Shown: piece after piece, positions 50,301 through 62,511 of the stretch | How positions within the stretch are numbered: position 1 is the stretch's first letter | Layout: the number at the start of each line of letters is the position of its first letter | Origin: Lates calcarifer | Taxonomy: Eukaryota; Chordata; Actinopteri; Centropomidae | Length of the DNA stretch: 64,000 nt | NCBI RefSeq assembly: GCF_001640805.2 | Contig: NC_066833.1 | Location: 6,548,242 to 6,612,241 of the forward strand | Reading direction: 5' to 3' | Made by a program: the position numbers and the translations under genes | Notes under the pieces: generated by a model | Told to the model about the DNA's origin: nothing | Seen by the model: the letters and a program-made list of their open reading frames with translations, nothing else | Databases searched by the model: none

Positions 50301-53042
50301 AAAAAAATAAAAATATATATATAAATGTAATATGGAAAACAAAGAACATATTCTTCTATAAGCATCTTGTTTTTTTCCACCTGTGAGACTGGTTTTATCA
50401 AATCAAGCCGTTTTATATATATATTTGTGATTTAATAAAAACAAAAAAACTCAATAACACTATCATCAACTTTGTGTGTTCCAGCCCACATGTACAGTGA
50501 TATTATACAGACAAATGGGAAATCATCAGACACAGAGGATGTCTCATTTTCCTTAGTATTGTTTTTTGTGTCATCCAGCTGCTGCACACAAAGTCCTTTG
50601 ACTCACACTGACTGAGCTACATTGGTCACTGTGTGTTAATGGAAAGCATCTGTCTCCCACCAAATATTCAACATGGTGTGGCACAAGCTGCTTCGCTTTT
50701 AGCAACTCCACTGCAATGATGATGTGATGCACCCTCACATTTTCATTACTTTACATCATGTAATTAAATTTAGCAAATATCTCACACATATAATTACAGT
50801 TTCTTGGTAAGGGCAGATAATTTGGTTTGGTTTGCTCTTGCGCTACTGAGTTAGACCAAAGTAATGTTTTTCATAACAGAGATGCAAAGAAACCAAATAT
50901 ATTTACTCAAGTAATTTTGAAGTACTGTACATTGGTATTTCCATTTTGGGGTACTTTACAAACTACCACATTTCATTAATTCTTTTCAAAGGTGTGTTGG
51001 TCTCAACATTCAGTCTTTATTTTTAACACTTGACCCAGCAACTCATTGACTTTGCCCGTGACATAATATATAGGTGTTTTCTATGGAAGCAAATAGCTTG
51101 AGTATCCCACACACTTGTGTCAACATTTGCAAAGTTTGCATAGGGCATGTAATGTACCTTTGAGTAGCAAAGTAAAATTTTTACTGATTTCAAGAAAGGG
51201 TCATAGCACTGTCATACCCTCTGACTTGCCTATCAGAGGCAGAGGAAAAGGCAAATTTGAAATTGGTGCAGCAAAGTGACCTCAGCAGCTGCGCTTTCTC
51301 CAGCAAAAACATTGTAATTTGATCACAAATCACTGAGCAGCACTTGAGCTCCATCGACCATGTGAGATGCAACACAGTGGGTCATTTTAAAGGTGAGGTC
51401 TGCTGGCAGAGCAAGCTGAGTTATGGGGTTAATAAGGGGAAGAGTATTGATGTTCCTCAACAACAAAGTGATGTTGACTCGCTCATTAATGCCAGGGCTT
51501 GATAAACACCACAACAAAAAACAATGAAAAATCAGGGATCCTTTTTCTGTTAAAAGTCAGCTCTGGAGAAGAGGTGGTTGGTTTTCTAGTACCTTTACAA
51601 TGGCTATTCTGTTCCCCACTGACATTTATTTAGATTCTTTACCATATAAAGAATCACAGAGAATGTTAGTTTATTGGATGAAGCTGCTGTTATTCTAATT
51701 TCTCTTGTTGTCAACAAAGCCATGAAAAAACCTTTTAATACTTCTAGCCTTCCATATCCTGGCTGTAGCACTCAGCCTCAAGTCCTTCATTCCATCTGAA
51801 CAGGTAAATCTTTGAAAATGACTCACAGATATATGGTATAATTTCTCTAAAAAAGTAAGTAAAAAAGAAAGTAAAATGAAAAGTAATTTTCTTTAAAAAA
51901 ACAAAAAACAAACAAACAAACAAACAAAAAAACTCTAAACACCGTAGATTTAAACAAATCTTGCTCAGTTATGACTAAATTGCACATTACCCCTAATTTT
52001 AAAAATGTACAATTTGTACAACACACATTTGGTGTTTTGATGAGTATTTCCAGCGACAAACTGTGTATATATGATTGGATCATGGGATTTGTTGACTATT
52101 AGAGAAAGACTAGATTTTGCTAGCCTTATCCTCTCAGCAGCAAAACTACCCAAACGGAAAACAAGCTTTCAGCCAGATGCAGAGGATTCATCTGTATTCT
52201 GTTTTGCTCATTTTCATCTGTGACACAATAGAGAATATTGTGTTTTTTATTTGCACAATCATATGCAATCAAACAGCAACACTTCTACACTTTAGGAGAA
52301 TGCCAGGGCAAATCAAACATACATACACACAAACAGGGGCAGCAATCAGGGACTATCCAATATCAGAGCATCTAAAAAACCACATAACATTCATAGTGAT
52401 GAGGCAGCTGCTTCTACAAACTAATCAGTCCAAAAGGCTGTACTGAAAACCACGAGACTGCAGGACACTTTCCCATCATGCTCTATTGCTGGTGAGTGCA
52501 TCCCACAGGCAGCAGTGGTACAGACACAGCACATATGTCAACCTATGTATATGGCCACAGGGAGATACATTAGGGGTGGCTGGGAAGCTAATGGCCAATT
52601 TTTGTTAAGGAATGTATCGCACGCACCATATTGCCCTGAGACACTGACAATGATGTTACTGTCACGCATGCTACTATATGTCATCAGATGGAGCTGTAAA
52701 GGGGAAAAAGAGGGACAAGAAGCGTTCAGCTTCTTCTTATTGCAGATGGAGGTTACTCAGATCTATTTTTCTTTTCTTTTGATGAACATGCGCAGAAAGC
52801 TGTAGAGCTGTATTTTTAATTCTCATCTACACAACATTAAACATAGGAAAAAAATTATATCCTTAAGTGAAGCAGGGAATTCCACTGGTAGAGACAAATG
52901 GCCAACAGTTTGCCTTCAGTTGTCTGCAGGTGTGAATTTCGGATTCACTCCAGCCCAGCACTAAGATAGATGTTTTCAAATATTGCACATCATGACTTTA
53001 AAGGTACCCTGTGGAATTTTTGACCACTAGTATGGCACAATG

Positions 53043-53073
<31 letters not shown>

Positions 53074-53430
53074 ACAGAAGAACATAGCATAAGAGAGAAG
53101 AACATAGCATAACACAGGTTCCAGATAAAAAATGTAAGGTGATACCAATAATACAGTAATAGTAATGATAGTCATGATAATTTAAGTATTAACTGCTAAT
53201 GTAGCAATAAAAATAATAGCAGTACAAATAATTTTTAATTATAGCAGCATGTGTTGAGTGGAGTTATAGGAACAGCAGGAGACTTGTCATTGCAGATCAG
53301 ACTCTACAGCTCCAGAGGCAGAAATACCTGCAGAAAGTCACAGATGAGGAGATTGAGACAGAAGAGCAAATGACTACGGGAAAGGGAAGATATAGAGTTA
53401 GTAATATGTAACATGGGATATGAATCCATA
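47355..53430. other. gene-poor intergenic DNA
   Basis: No supported exon. It contains a short AAGTA-type repeat fragment at about 50885-50975, an A/T-rich low-complexity block at 50220-50330, and a (TA)n at 53045-53071. A segment at 52995-53040 (aggtaccctgtggaattttt) is a common fish repeat terminus. Confidence 0.6.
53045..53071. repeat. (TA)n microsatellite
   Basis: About 13 TA units. Confidence 0.95.
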
Positions 53431-53435
53431 CTGAG

Positions 53436-53437
<2 letters not shown>

Positions 53438-53473
<36 letters not shown>
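53438..53473. repeat. (GA)n microsatellite
   Basis: About 18 GA units at the edge of the L2-like element. Confidence 0.95.
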
Positions 53474-53474
<1 letters not shown>

Positions 53475-53475
<1 letters not shown>

Positions 53476-54420
53476 CTCAGTGCATCACGGGAAATCTCCC
53501 AGCAGTCCAGGCCTAAAGCAGCATAACTAAGGGATGGTTCAAGCCTGAGCCCACCCTAACTATAAGCTTTATCAAAGAGGAAAGTTTTAAACCTACTCTT
53601 GAAGGTACAGAAGGTGTCTGCCTTGCTTGTCATCCAAGTCTTAATGTCCCTAAGGCAAGCCTGGAGTTTGGCTGTTTCGTTAGGCTTCATTGACAGATAA
53701 AGCTGTGTATCATCTGCATAACAACAGAAGTTGTTACAACAGAGTGATTCCTGATAATGTTTCCCAAGGGAAGCATATACAAAGTGAAGAAAACTGGTCC
53801 AAGTACTGACCCTTGTTGAACACCGTGTCTAACTTTTGTGTACATGGAGGAATTGTTGTTAACATGTACAAACTGAAGCCTATCAGATAGATAGGACTTA
53901 AACCAGTTTAGTGCAGTTCCTTTAATCCCAATTAAGAGCACCAGTCTCTGTAAAAGGATGTGATGGTCAATCATATCAAAAGCAGCACTGAGATCTAACA
54001 AGACAATTACAGAAACAAGTCTGTTGTCTGATGCAGTTAGGAGATCGTTTGTAACTTTTACAAGTGCTGTCTCTGTGCTATGATACAATCTAAATCCTGA
54101 CTGAAAATCCTCAAATAAACTATTATCTTGTAGAAAGTCGCACAACTGTTTTAGAAGAGGCTTGATTACAGCTACTTTATACAACTATGGCACATAGCCT
54201 GTTACCAAGGACAGATTTAACATATCTAATACAGAACTGCAAATTAAGGGCAGAGCTTCCTTAAGCAGCCTAGTTGGGATGGGGTCTAAGAGACAGGTTG
54301 AAGGTTTAGATGCTGAAATAGTTAATGTGAGCTGGGAGAGGTCGATGGGAACAAATAAGTCAAGGTTAGGTTTTGCAGCTGACTCTATTTGCCATTGGTT
54401 TCATGCAAAAACAAAGGCTA
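53475..54420 (-). mobile_element. L2/CR1-clade LINE fragment with reverse transcriptase remnant
   Basis: The minus strand encodes non-LTR reverse transcriptase sequence: [38 protein letters not shown] and [18 protein letters not shown], in one frame down to about 53750. The catalytic YADD follows after a one-base shift. Downstream, DIKTWMTS jumps directly to a C-terminal-like segment with FKTFLF (about 53590), implying an internal deletion. Outer sequence at 53475-53600 and 54190-54420 matches phrases common in fish copies of this element. The copy is dead: frameshifted, deleted and 5' truncated. Confidence 0.8.
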
Positions 54421-54559
54421 CAAAGGAGAAGACTGTTAAGAAGAAAACCAGAATGTTAACTATGCATGTTGTGACATGTGTAAAATATTGTCTTTGCAAA
54501 TGTTTTATGCGGAGGGAAATGCACTCAATGTGCATTCTGGAGAGGAATGCAAATGTAAA

Positions 54560-55577
54560 CATAACTTTTGTTAGCTACAGTATGTAACTTTTTCTGATAT
54601 TTGTAATATTTTATAATTTCAAATATGCTCAAAAACATATCTTAATGTGTTTAGGTGCTATTGAGGTTTTCTGTAACTGAGACTCAGTGAAAATCCTGGC
54701 CGCAGTGCAGAGATATACCCTTCTTCCCTTTTTGAGTGGGCCTCGTCCTTCTTACCAATCAGAGAAAGCCAAAGTCAGGAGTCAGAGCTCATGTCTGTCA
54801 ATCAATACACGATTGTGCTTTCTAGTGTGTTTCTAGTGTCCCATACCTGATTCCCACATCAGTTGAAACACAGAGCACAATGAAGATGTAGGTGAAGGGC
54901 TGGGCCGACTGTAAAGGAGCAGGGAGAGGGAGGGGTGGTGTTGTTTGTCTTTGAGGCCGATGCTAACCACACCCAATATCTAACCTTTTGAGAACTTGCA
55001 TAATGTAGCTTTAAAACAAAACTCCTTCAGGCATCTTTTAATATCAAAAACGTGAACACTTGAACTTTGTCAATAACAGTTTATCCTCAGTGGTGACTTC
55101 ATACTGCACTAGTGTGAGAAAGAGCCCTTCACACCTCTAAATCAACACCAGCATCTCCTATTTCCTATTTTTATTTAAATAGGTCTTGCAGTAACTGCCA
55201 GTGGTTGGGAAAACAATCAGAGTACCTATTTTATCTGAGCCAGAGCCAGAATCTATTCCAAACTAAAATGGCAACAATGAGACTGACTCAGCCAACAACT
55301 TGTAAGCCATCTTACAGAAATAATAACTCCTAAATGATCACATTTCTTCCGTGGCCATGACAAATATTATCTGCTCCTAGCAACAGCTACAGCAGCATTT
55401 ATGTCACCTAAAATAACGTGAAAGACAAATCAGTCTTCACTGATTGTTTAAGGCAAAATAACCCAGATCCCAAGCAGAAAACGGCTAACATGACCCCGAG
55501 CTGTGTAAGCCTTGCTGCCAAACACAGATTTTCTGGAAAGATGATGGTCATCACCACCACACCCAATATCTAACCTT
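54560..55577. other. probable old repeat block with a 22-bp internal duplication
   Basis: No gene seen. A 22-bp stretch (54966-54987) is repeated exactly at 55556-55577, which suggests diverged copies of one repeat. Family not identified. Confidence 0.3.
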
Positions 55578-55863
55578 CAAAATGTTTCTCAGAAAACCTT
55601 TGGGTGAGGTGATTTTTGATAATAAAAAAAAACCCTACAACAATCATCAAAAATATTACATCTATGCAGCAATTCAGAGCTGAGCATGAAGGCCTGTGGT
55701 GTGATTGTGGCCTTTTTGTCAGTCTCTTTGACAGGGTGAAATCAGTGAGTGCCTCTGTGGGACTTAATGAAACACGTCACTGTTCACACACAGAGACGTG
55801 TGACAGAAGAAGTTGTGAGAACTGAACTTGAGAGCTTCACTAAATGGCTACCATAAGGAGGTT

Positions 55864-55960
55864 CATTGTTTTTTTTTATTTTTCTTTTTTTTCTCCAGTG
55901 CAGCAGTAAGACACAGTGCTGGTGTTGAACATGCCTGCCACCAAATCATGATATATCAAA
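55864..55960 (+). repeat. copy A of a ~95-bp inverted pair
   Basis: The segment running from a T-rich stretch through ctccagtgcagcagtaagac to atcatgatatatca is the reverse complement, with about 10 percent divergence, of 56857-56952. Confidence 0.85.
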
Positions 55961-56454
55961 GTCACATTATGAAAATGGGGAGCAGCTTTTGTTTGTTTTG
56001 TTATGAATTTAGGAGAAGAGTAATTTCAGAAGCATTTCTTCAGCCATTATACCACCACCTGCTGACTCATATTAAGCCCATTGGACAGGATTAATTAAGA
56101 TGTGAGATTAATCAAGATAAATGCTAAAAACAGCCTGAGGGTGAAGTTTCTCATTAAACAGCCGACACTGTTTCGGACATGTCTCTATCTAGCTGACAGC
56201 AGCCCAACTACAGCAGGATTAGTCTGACCTGCACGTCTCATTATTATTATTACACTTACATCACAGATCATCCACTTATCTGAGTCCACAGGCTTGAACT
56301 GATGTTGACACTAGATGAGGAGTCACAGTATCACCAGTATCACAGTTGTTGCAATTACTCCTGAGGGGGACATCCACAAAATATAATAACAATCAATCCA
56401 ATAATTCTTGAGATATTTCAGTATGGTCCAAAGTGGTGGACTGGCCAACAGGCC

Positions 56455-56483
<29 letters not shown>
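56455..56483. repeat. poly(A) tract
   Basis: 29 consecutive A, just after a fragment (about 56370-56454) of the accactttggtc repeat in forward orientation. Confidence 0.95.
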
Positions 56484-56486
<3 letters not shown>

Positions 56487-56735
56487 ACACTGATATCCCT
56501 AAAGCAACATCACAGCTCAGGAGGTTGTTCATCTACATTTACTGTGGTTTTGAAGGCATTTCTACACTCCTTTAACCATCTTAATGAAAAATGTCTACTG
56601 CTTTATAATAAAGATTTTTTAACCTGTTTGACACATCCTAATCCAAAATAGCCATAATAACATATTTCCTTGCTTGATTTGTACAACAAATGGAAATATC
56701 AATGTTGTATTGAGTTTAAGAATATATAAGACTAG

Positions 56736-57032
56736 GTAAATTGGTGACTCTAAATTGCCTGGAGGACTGAATGTGAGTGTGAATGGTTGTCATTCTATAT
56801 ATGTTGGCCTGCAATGGACTAGCAATCAGTTCAGGGTACAACCTGATGCACCCCTCATGATATTTCATGATTTTCTAGCAGATTTGTTCAACACCAGCAT
56901 TGTGTCTTACTGCTGCACTGGAGAAAAAAAATAAAAATAAAAAAACAATGAATACCTCTCGCCTGGTGTCAGCTGGGATAGGCTCCAGCCCTCCTGCAAC
57001 CCTTATAAGCGGTATAGACAATGGATGGATAT
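56736..57032 (+). repeat. second copy of the teleost short interspersed repeat, with insertion
   Basis: The left part has ggtaaattggtgactctaaa and gtgagtgtgaatggttgtc. The right part has tggtgtcagctgggatagg and ends agacaatggatgga. The middle is interrupted by 56857-56952, copy B of the inverted pair. Confidence 0.75.
56857..56952 (-). repeat. copy B of the ~95-bp inverted pair, inserted within the short repeat
   Basis: Shares gtgtcttactgctgcactgg and a flanking A-rich tail with the reverse complement of 55864-55960. Confidence 0.85.
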
Positions 57033-58359
57033 ATAGTCATATAAAACTAATAATCAAACTGCTGTAATACACACTTCAAAGAACAATAAATGCCTTGATT
57101 TTCCAGTCAGGAACGTCACTATTCCTCATAATTCACATTGCACACTTGGATTTGTAACCCAGTGGTTGTGAAAGTACCAGGGCATAGAGAATCTCCATGT
57201 TTCAAAATAATAAAGTGAATAAGAGGCTCTTCCAGCTGCTCCTTTGTGGCTCAATTATTCCTATTTCCTTTGTTTTTGTGCAGGCCAATCACACAAGACG
57301 ACTGTGATTGCCAGATCTTCAAATGCACTGCACACTGGAAAGATTCAAGAGTCAACAGCCTTTGAGTTTATTGCTTTTTTTTTTTTTTTCTAAATCTCTG
57401 CCACATGACGTGGTGGCTGCCTCAATCTGTCTGAATAGCTGAATAGCTGAATAGCTCTTATTAGTTTACAGATGTGGTTGAGTTGAATGTATCACTTGTT
57501 CACAGCAAATTTATGCAAAGTGAAATAAAACCAATGGTATAAATAGACAAGATGATCTGACATATGTAGATTTAAAAATCCTTTTTTATTTCTTTAATAC
57601 AAAAAGTGTTGGAACAAGAATATGTTTAATCCTTGTGAAAAAAATTGAATGATAAACTATATATAATTTATTTGCCATTTTAATTTATTAATTAAAATGT
57701 ATTAACATTTAATTTATTGTCACAATCATCTTTCACCAAAACACACCACAATGCAGCACAGTGAGCTGCATGACATTGTGTGACAATGGTGAGTTACCTT
57801 TTACTCTTCCTGGAAAGGTCAGATTTTGATGTAAAATCTAGTGTCAGCGAAATGTCATTACCAAGTTTAATGTGAACACCAGTCTGGCTCTGTCTCCTGT
57901 CTACCTGATCAGAGCAGTTAATCCCCTGAGCAGAACAACATACAGTGTCCACATCAGAGCACAACCTGACGACAGATCTGTTACTTGATCAGTGAAATAA
58001 AACAACAGCCAGTCAGGCTTTGGACAAATTGTCTGACTCACATATGCAGCAGAGGAAACCTTCTGTTGTCCTACAACTAGAATGATATCATTCTTTACTT
58101 TAGATCAATTCACATATCAGGGACAATGCACGCTAACTAATGAATCATTACAATGGAAATGTGCTCATTTTAATCTAGTAATTAGGTGGGGGAAAAAGCA
58201 AGAGGCAACCAAAATAAACATTAAAGCACTTATCTCATATCTTGAGTTCATATTACTTTAATCAATCCACACAAAGTTCAAAAACCAGGATGATTATTAT
58301 TGATTGATATGATTATTATATTATTATTGCTGCATTGTCAGCAGGTCAAATCCAAGGCA
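57033..58359. other. intergenic, no gene seen
   Basis: AT-rich DNA without supported exons. Contains a short T run near 57377-57390 and a triplicated ctgaatag unit near 57432-57455. Confidence 0.6.
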
Positions 58360-58507
58360 AGTGAGCCATCCTTAATGTCTGGACCATGTAGGTCATGGTA
58401 TTTGTAAGTGCTAAACACAGGAGAATGGACTTGCTTGAGGTTCTTGAGGACGTTTCACCTGTTGTCCGAAAGGCCTCTTCAGTCCTGAAGAAAATTTTTT
58501 GAGAGGT
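58360..58507. repeat. fragment of the gacgtttcacct repeat family
   Basis: Contains gaggacgtttcacctgttgt and cctcttcagtcctgaag, related to the arm of the foldback element at 41131-41445. Confidence 0.6.
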
Positions 58508-58509
58508 TT

Positions 58510-59515
58510 CTGTAGATTTGTCAGAAGTATGCTGCGAATCTCCTATTCTTACACATTCCAAAGGTGTTCTACTTGGATTCAGATCTTGACACAAGTTGGT
58601 GTTGTCATCAAATTCTGACCCTACCATCTGTGTGTCTCAGTAGAAATCTAGATTTATCAGACAAAGCTAAGTTTTTCCAGTCTTCAACTGTCCAGCTTTT
58701 GGTGAGCCTGTGTCCACCGCAGCATCAGATTTCTGTTCTTGGCTGACAAGAGTGGAACCTGAGAAAAAGTTGTAGTTGTTGTAGCCCTTCCGCCTCAAGG
58801 TTCAATGTGTGTGTGCATTCTGAGATGTTTTTCTGCTCATCACAGTTGTAAAGAGTGGTTATCTGAGTTACCCTAGTCCTTTTGTCAGATCCAACAACTA
58901 GCCATTCTCGTCAACAAGACATTTCCATCTGCTCACTGGATGTTTTGCTTTTTTCTCCATTTTGAGACTGTGGTGGGTGAAAATGCCTGTTTCCTTGCAG
59001 TTTCAGAAATCCTCAAACCAGCAAAAATGTCAGCTGTCAGCAAAAATCATGCCACAGTCAAGTCACTGAGATCACATCTTTTTCTCTATGGCGGCTATGG
59101 CTCAGGAGGTAGAGCAATCGGAAGGTTGGTGGGGCGACTTCGGTTGGTTCAATTCCTGGCTCCTCCAGTCCGCATGCCGAAGTATCCTTGGGCAAGATAC
59201 TGAACCCCAAGTTGCCTCAGATGTTTGTCATCGGTGTGCGAATGCGTGTGTCTGTGCTAGAAAGCACTATTGTATAGATGTGCTGTATGAATGTGTGTGT
59301 GAATGGGGTGAATGTGACCTGTAGTGTGAAGCGCTTTGAGTGGTCGAAAAGACTAGAAAAGTGCTATAGTACAGTCCATTTACCATATTCTGATGTTTGA
59401 TGTGAACATTAACTGAAGCTCCTGACACAATTTTATACACTGCACTGCTGTTACATGATTGGCAGATAACAGCATATATTAGCAGGTGTACAGGTGTTCA
59501 TAATAAGCTGTTCCA
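58510..59515 (-). mobile_element. Tc1/mariner-type transposase remnant, interrupted by a SINE
   Basis: The minus strand encodes a decayed Tc1-like transposase. WTVEDWKNLALSDKSRFLLR and HTDGRVRI (about 58610-58690) are the region around a catalytic Asp. The rest, including the helix-turn-helix part near 58980-59080, is recognisable at the nucleotide level but has stops. The sequence continues at 59387-59515 after the SINE insertion. The 5'-proximal part also has an internal deletion. Non-functional. Confidence 0.75.
59090..59386 (+). mobile_element. tRNA-derived SINE
   Basis: The head ggctatggctcaggaggtag (box A-like) and ggttcaattcc (59146-59156, box B-like) indicate a tRNA-derived pol III promoter. 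The body has tccttgggcaagatactgaa, and the tail agcgctttgagtggtcg followed by acagtccatttaccat is typical of a very common percomorph SINE. It is shorter than many copies in its middle region. Confidence 0.88.
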
Positions 59516-60055
59516 TCAGTATGTGTGGTGGCAAGAGTAGTAGTTTGTTTGTGTCATCACTTTACAATTGCCCAGCCCACATAAAGATTATCAGAACACA
59601 GTGAAATGTGCCAAAAATATATTATTTTAAATAGGCAAACAAGGACTTTGTCTTCTCTTCTACTAAATCCGTCAAAAATGTAGCCTCCCTCCTAAACCAC
59701 AACTCATGTTATTTCAAATGATCAACTAGAGAGTCAGCATAGATGAGAGGCATTTTACAAGTGAGTGCACCCTTACATCGTCATATAATGGTCAATAAAA
59801 CATAAAATGGACTTCATCCTCCTGCCTAAATAACACAATAAGCTTTTTATATTTTCAGTATTTAAAGTACATGAACATAACTGTGCAGATCATTTCCTCT
59901 TGCTTAATTTCTGCTTCACATAATGCCCAACACTATAAGTGTGTGTGCCTGTGTGTGTCTTTTTTAATGAGACAACATGTGTAATTTAGGCCTGTATACA
60001 TTAGCGGACCATATTCCCTTGTATATGAAGAATAATTCACAGTAAGTGATACAAT

Positions 60056-60064
60056 TATTATTAC

Positions 60065-60102
<38 letters not shown>
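60056..60102. repeat. (TTA)n microsatellite
   Basis: About 15 TTA units with one interruption. Confidence 0.97.
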
Positions 60103-60104
<2 letters not shown>

Positions 60105-60270
60105 CGTTTTCAAAGATGAGATATAATCTATAAAATAAAGAAGTTCCCACTCAACCACCACCTTTCTCACAACTTTTAATGTAGTCCACCAGCTGCTTTT
60201 CATCAGGCATATCATCCATTTCCCATTCAAGGTCATAGATATTCCAGTCATATTATAAAAACCTGACGTC

Positions 60271-60284
60271 CACACACACACACA

Positions 60285-60311
<27 letters not shown>
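60271..60311. repeat. (CA)n microsatellite
   Basis: About 20 CA units with one interruption. Confidence 0.97.
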
Positions 60312-60317
<6 letters not shown>

Positions 60318-60479
60318 ATTCCCAACAATAGTATTCCCAGAAAATCGTTTGTGAGTGTGCGTGTGGGGAGAGAGAGAGTAATGAGGAGATGCAGGGTGCG
60401 TTGGATTTGCGCAAGCATGCTGATGACCGGGTCGGTGTGATTGGTCACCTCTACGTATGAGAGGATGCCCGTCTACCAG

Positions 60480-60677
60480 CAAAGTTGTGTGCTTTTAAAC
60501 TGCGGCGGGCAGAGGGCACGGGATTCAGACCACACAGCTGTTGGGGATCGAGATCAACGAGCTGAGCCGAACCGAACCTGAACCGAGCAGACCAGTGCGC
60601 ACCACAAGACAGAACCTCTCCAAAATAGCGCACAAATAGCCTACAAAGGGGAAGAGGAGTGAGGGACACACAGAGAC
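60480..60677 (+). promoter_or_regulatory. putative promoter and 5' UTR of a secreted-protein gene
   Basis: CpG content rises locally (about 60410-60640). A TATA-like TTTTAAA lies at 60493-60499, which would place a start near 60525 and a leader of about 150 nt ending at the ATG at 60678. The upstream (CA)n is about 180 bp away. Confidence 0.45.
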
Positions 60678-60750
60678 ATGACTCTGCCAACTGTGCGACA
60701 ACTTTTTTTCTTATGTTTATTCTGGCTTCTTGGATGTTGGAGTACAACAG
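60678..60750 (+). CDS. signal-peptide-encoding first exon of an unidentified gene
   Basis: ATG opens MTLPTVRQLFFLCLFWLLGC followed by WSTT. This is a classic signal peptide: short basic N-region (Arg7), a hydrophobic core rich in Phe/Leu, and a small polar C-region. The exon ends in ACAACAG before GTGGGTAAT, a good donor in phase 1, as is usual after signal-peptide exons. I do not recognise the protein. It may belong to a small peptide hormone, a secreted protein or a type I receptor whose other exons lie partly beyond the window. In mammals a neuromedin S gene lies on the opposite strand upstream of LONRF2, a positional hint only. Confidence 0.55.
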
Positions 60751-62369
60751 GTGGGTAATCATTTTTAAACTGACTATATCTAATGTTCAAATGTACCTTA
60801 AACTACGTGGTTGAAAAAATACTAACTAGACCTTTACCACCTTGTTTCTGGATTGGATTTTGTTTAAAACACATCTCGTAGACTAATCCCGGGATGCACA
60901 AAGGATGCAAAAATTCTCATTATACAAAAAAATATTACAGCTCAAATCTATCATAGTGATGATAAGAGATAAAATACCATTAAGTATGATAAAGTACAGT
61001 TAAAAGTGGTATATGCAGCATAGATAAGCAGAAAGCAACAAATAAGGAGAATTATTGGTCAGTTAAAGGAACTGATTGGTGTATATTGTCTTCAAGGACA
61101 CAGTATATAGTGCTCTGTTTGATCATTTAAAAAGCTATGACAAAACAATGCTGGAAGAGAATATACATATAACAAGACATTCTTAATAATGGCTCACAGC
61201 TGGCCAGTAAAGCATTAATAAATAATTACATAGAAACCTTTCATAAAATATGATTTATCAGAGAAAAGAATTAGAAGAAAAAGCATTCAAATTCTTTATA
61301 ATCTTTTGAAATATAAAAGCAAATACCTCAATGCAAAATATACTTGGTTAGTCTCAGTGACTCAGTGCTTTATTCAACATTCAAAAGTACTCACTATGCA
61401 AAATATCTTATTCTAGAATTAGTTATCAATTAATTTTCATTTTTAATTACTTCATTCACTGTTGTGTCATTAATCAATTAAGCAATTTAAGGTGATAATT
61501 TATTCATATATAAAATATGAATCAACAAATTAACCAGTAACTATAGCTTTCAAATGGAGTAAAAAGTACAATATATCCCCTTGAAATTAAATAGAATTGA
61601 AATCTGAGGTAGTATAAAATCGAAATCCTCAAATAGTGTACAAGCATCTCAAAACTATGTTATATATTAGATATTTAAATACAGTAAATGTATTTAGTTT
61701 CTTTCCATCACTGAGTAGCACCAAGTAACTTAATAACAACTAGAAAATCCTCATTTCACTGAACTATTCTGCTTAAAAGTTTGTGCTGTGCTACACATCT
61801 GACCACACCTGCAGCAACACTGACTTCATGATGTACTAAACACATCCTCCTGAGAACATTACTTCAGCAAGGTGAGACTTTCAACCACTGTAGGTCAGCC
61901 AAAACAAGACTTTCAGCTGGTGTACCAATATACCATATATTATGGTTACATTTGGATTCAAGACTATTATTACCAAACAATTTTCTGCAGAAAGCCTTTG
62001 TATTTTCATTAAAATGTGTTTTCTTATCTCTGATAGTGGAGCAGAAGCCGGCACTGGTCTATTTGTAGATGCTCACATAAATGGCTGCAACATTGAATCG
62101 CTGTAAATTTAACACTGGACCAAATTATTCTTGTCAGTTCTTATAAGAATATTGTAAAAATAATTTTAAAGAACTTAAAGATAAAATTAAGTACAGTAAA
62201 ATTACTTACTATTGTAAGTTACTATTGTAGACCACAAATATACTTAGAGTCCTATAGAATTACTATGGCATTCGTGTACAATGTATTTGTTATTTTAATG
62301 GGAATGATGTCAGAAAAACTGAAATTCCAGTATGACTGAAAATATTCCTCACGTGTGCTCTTTATCCAG
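60751..62369 (+). other. putative intron 1 of the secreted-protein gene
   Basis: AT-rich sequence between the signal-peptide exon and the next candidate exon. No other exon could be supported. Confidence 0.35.
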
Positions 62370-62416
62370 ATGCCAGTCCTTACAATCAGTGGGAAGATGG
62401 CATAGAGTTAAGAAAG
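62370..62416 (+). CDS. candidate exon 2 of the same gene
   Basis: 47 nt after acceptor TTTATCCAG and before donor GTAATG. Joined in phase 1 it encodes DASPYNQWEDGIELRK and ends in phase 0. Length and phase fit exon 1 without a frame break. No family recognised. Confidence 0.35.
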
Positions 62417-62511
62417 GTAATGAAATATATTTTCATTTTATATTCACCCACTCAAATTATCCTTATATCATTACCATTTTCCATGACCTCCGTATAATGA
62501 ATTATTTTCAG

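Larger units (their letters stand above)
59516..60470. other. intergenic DNA with two microsatellites
   Basis: No exon supported. Holds a (TTA)n at 60056-60102 and a (CA)n at 60271-60311. Frames through them give false Asn-repeat and Cys/Val-repeat ORFs. Confidence 0.65.

Noticed and set aside
56433..56490. Poly(A) tract as the tail of a processed pseudogene
   Set aside because: The sequence before it is a fragment of a dispersed fish repeat, not a gene copy.
59090..59160. Functional tRNA gene
   Set aside because: The box A and B-like segments belong to the head of a SINE; no cloverleaf with acceptor stem could be formed.
59964..60482. 172-codon minus-strand ORF with Asn and Val/Cys repeats
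   Set aside because: It is driven by the (TTA)n and (CA)n microsatellites and resembles no family.
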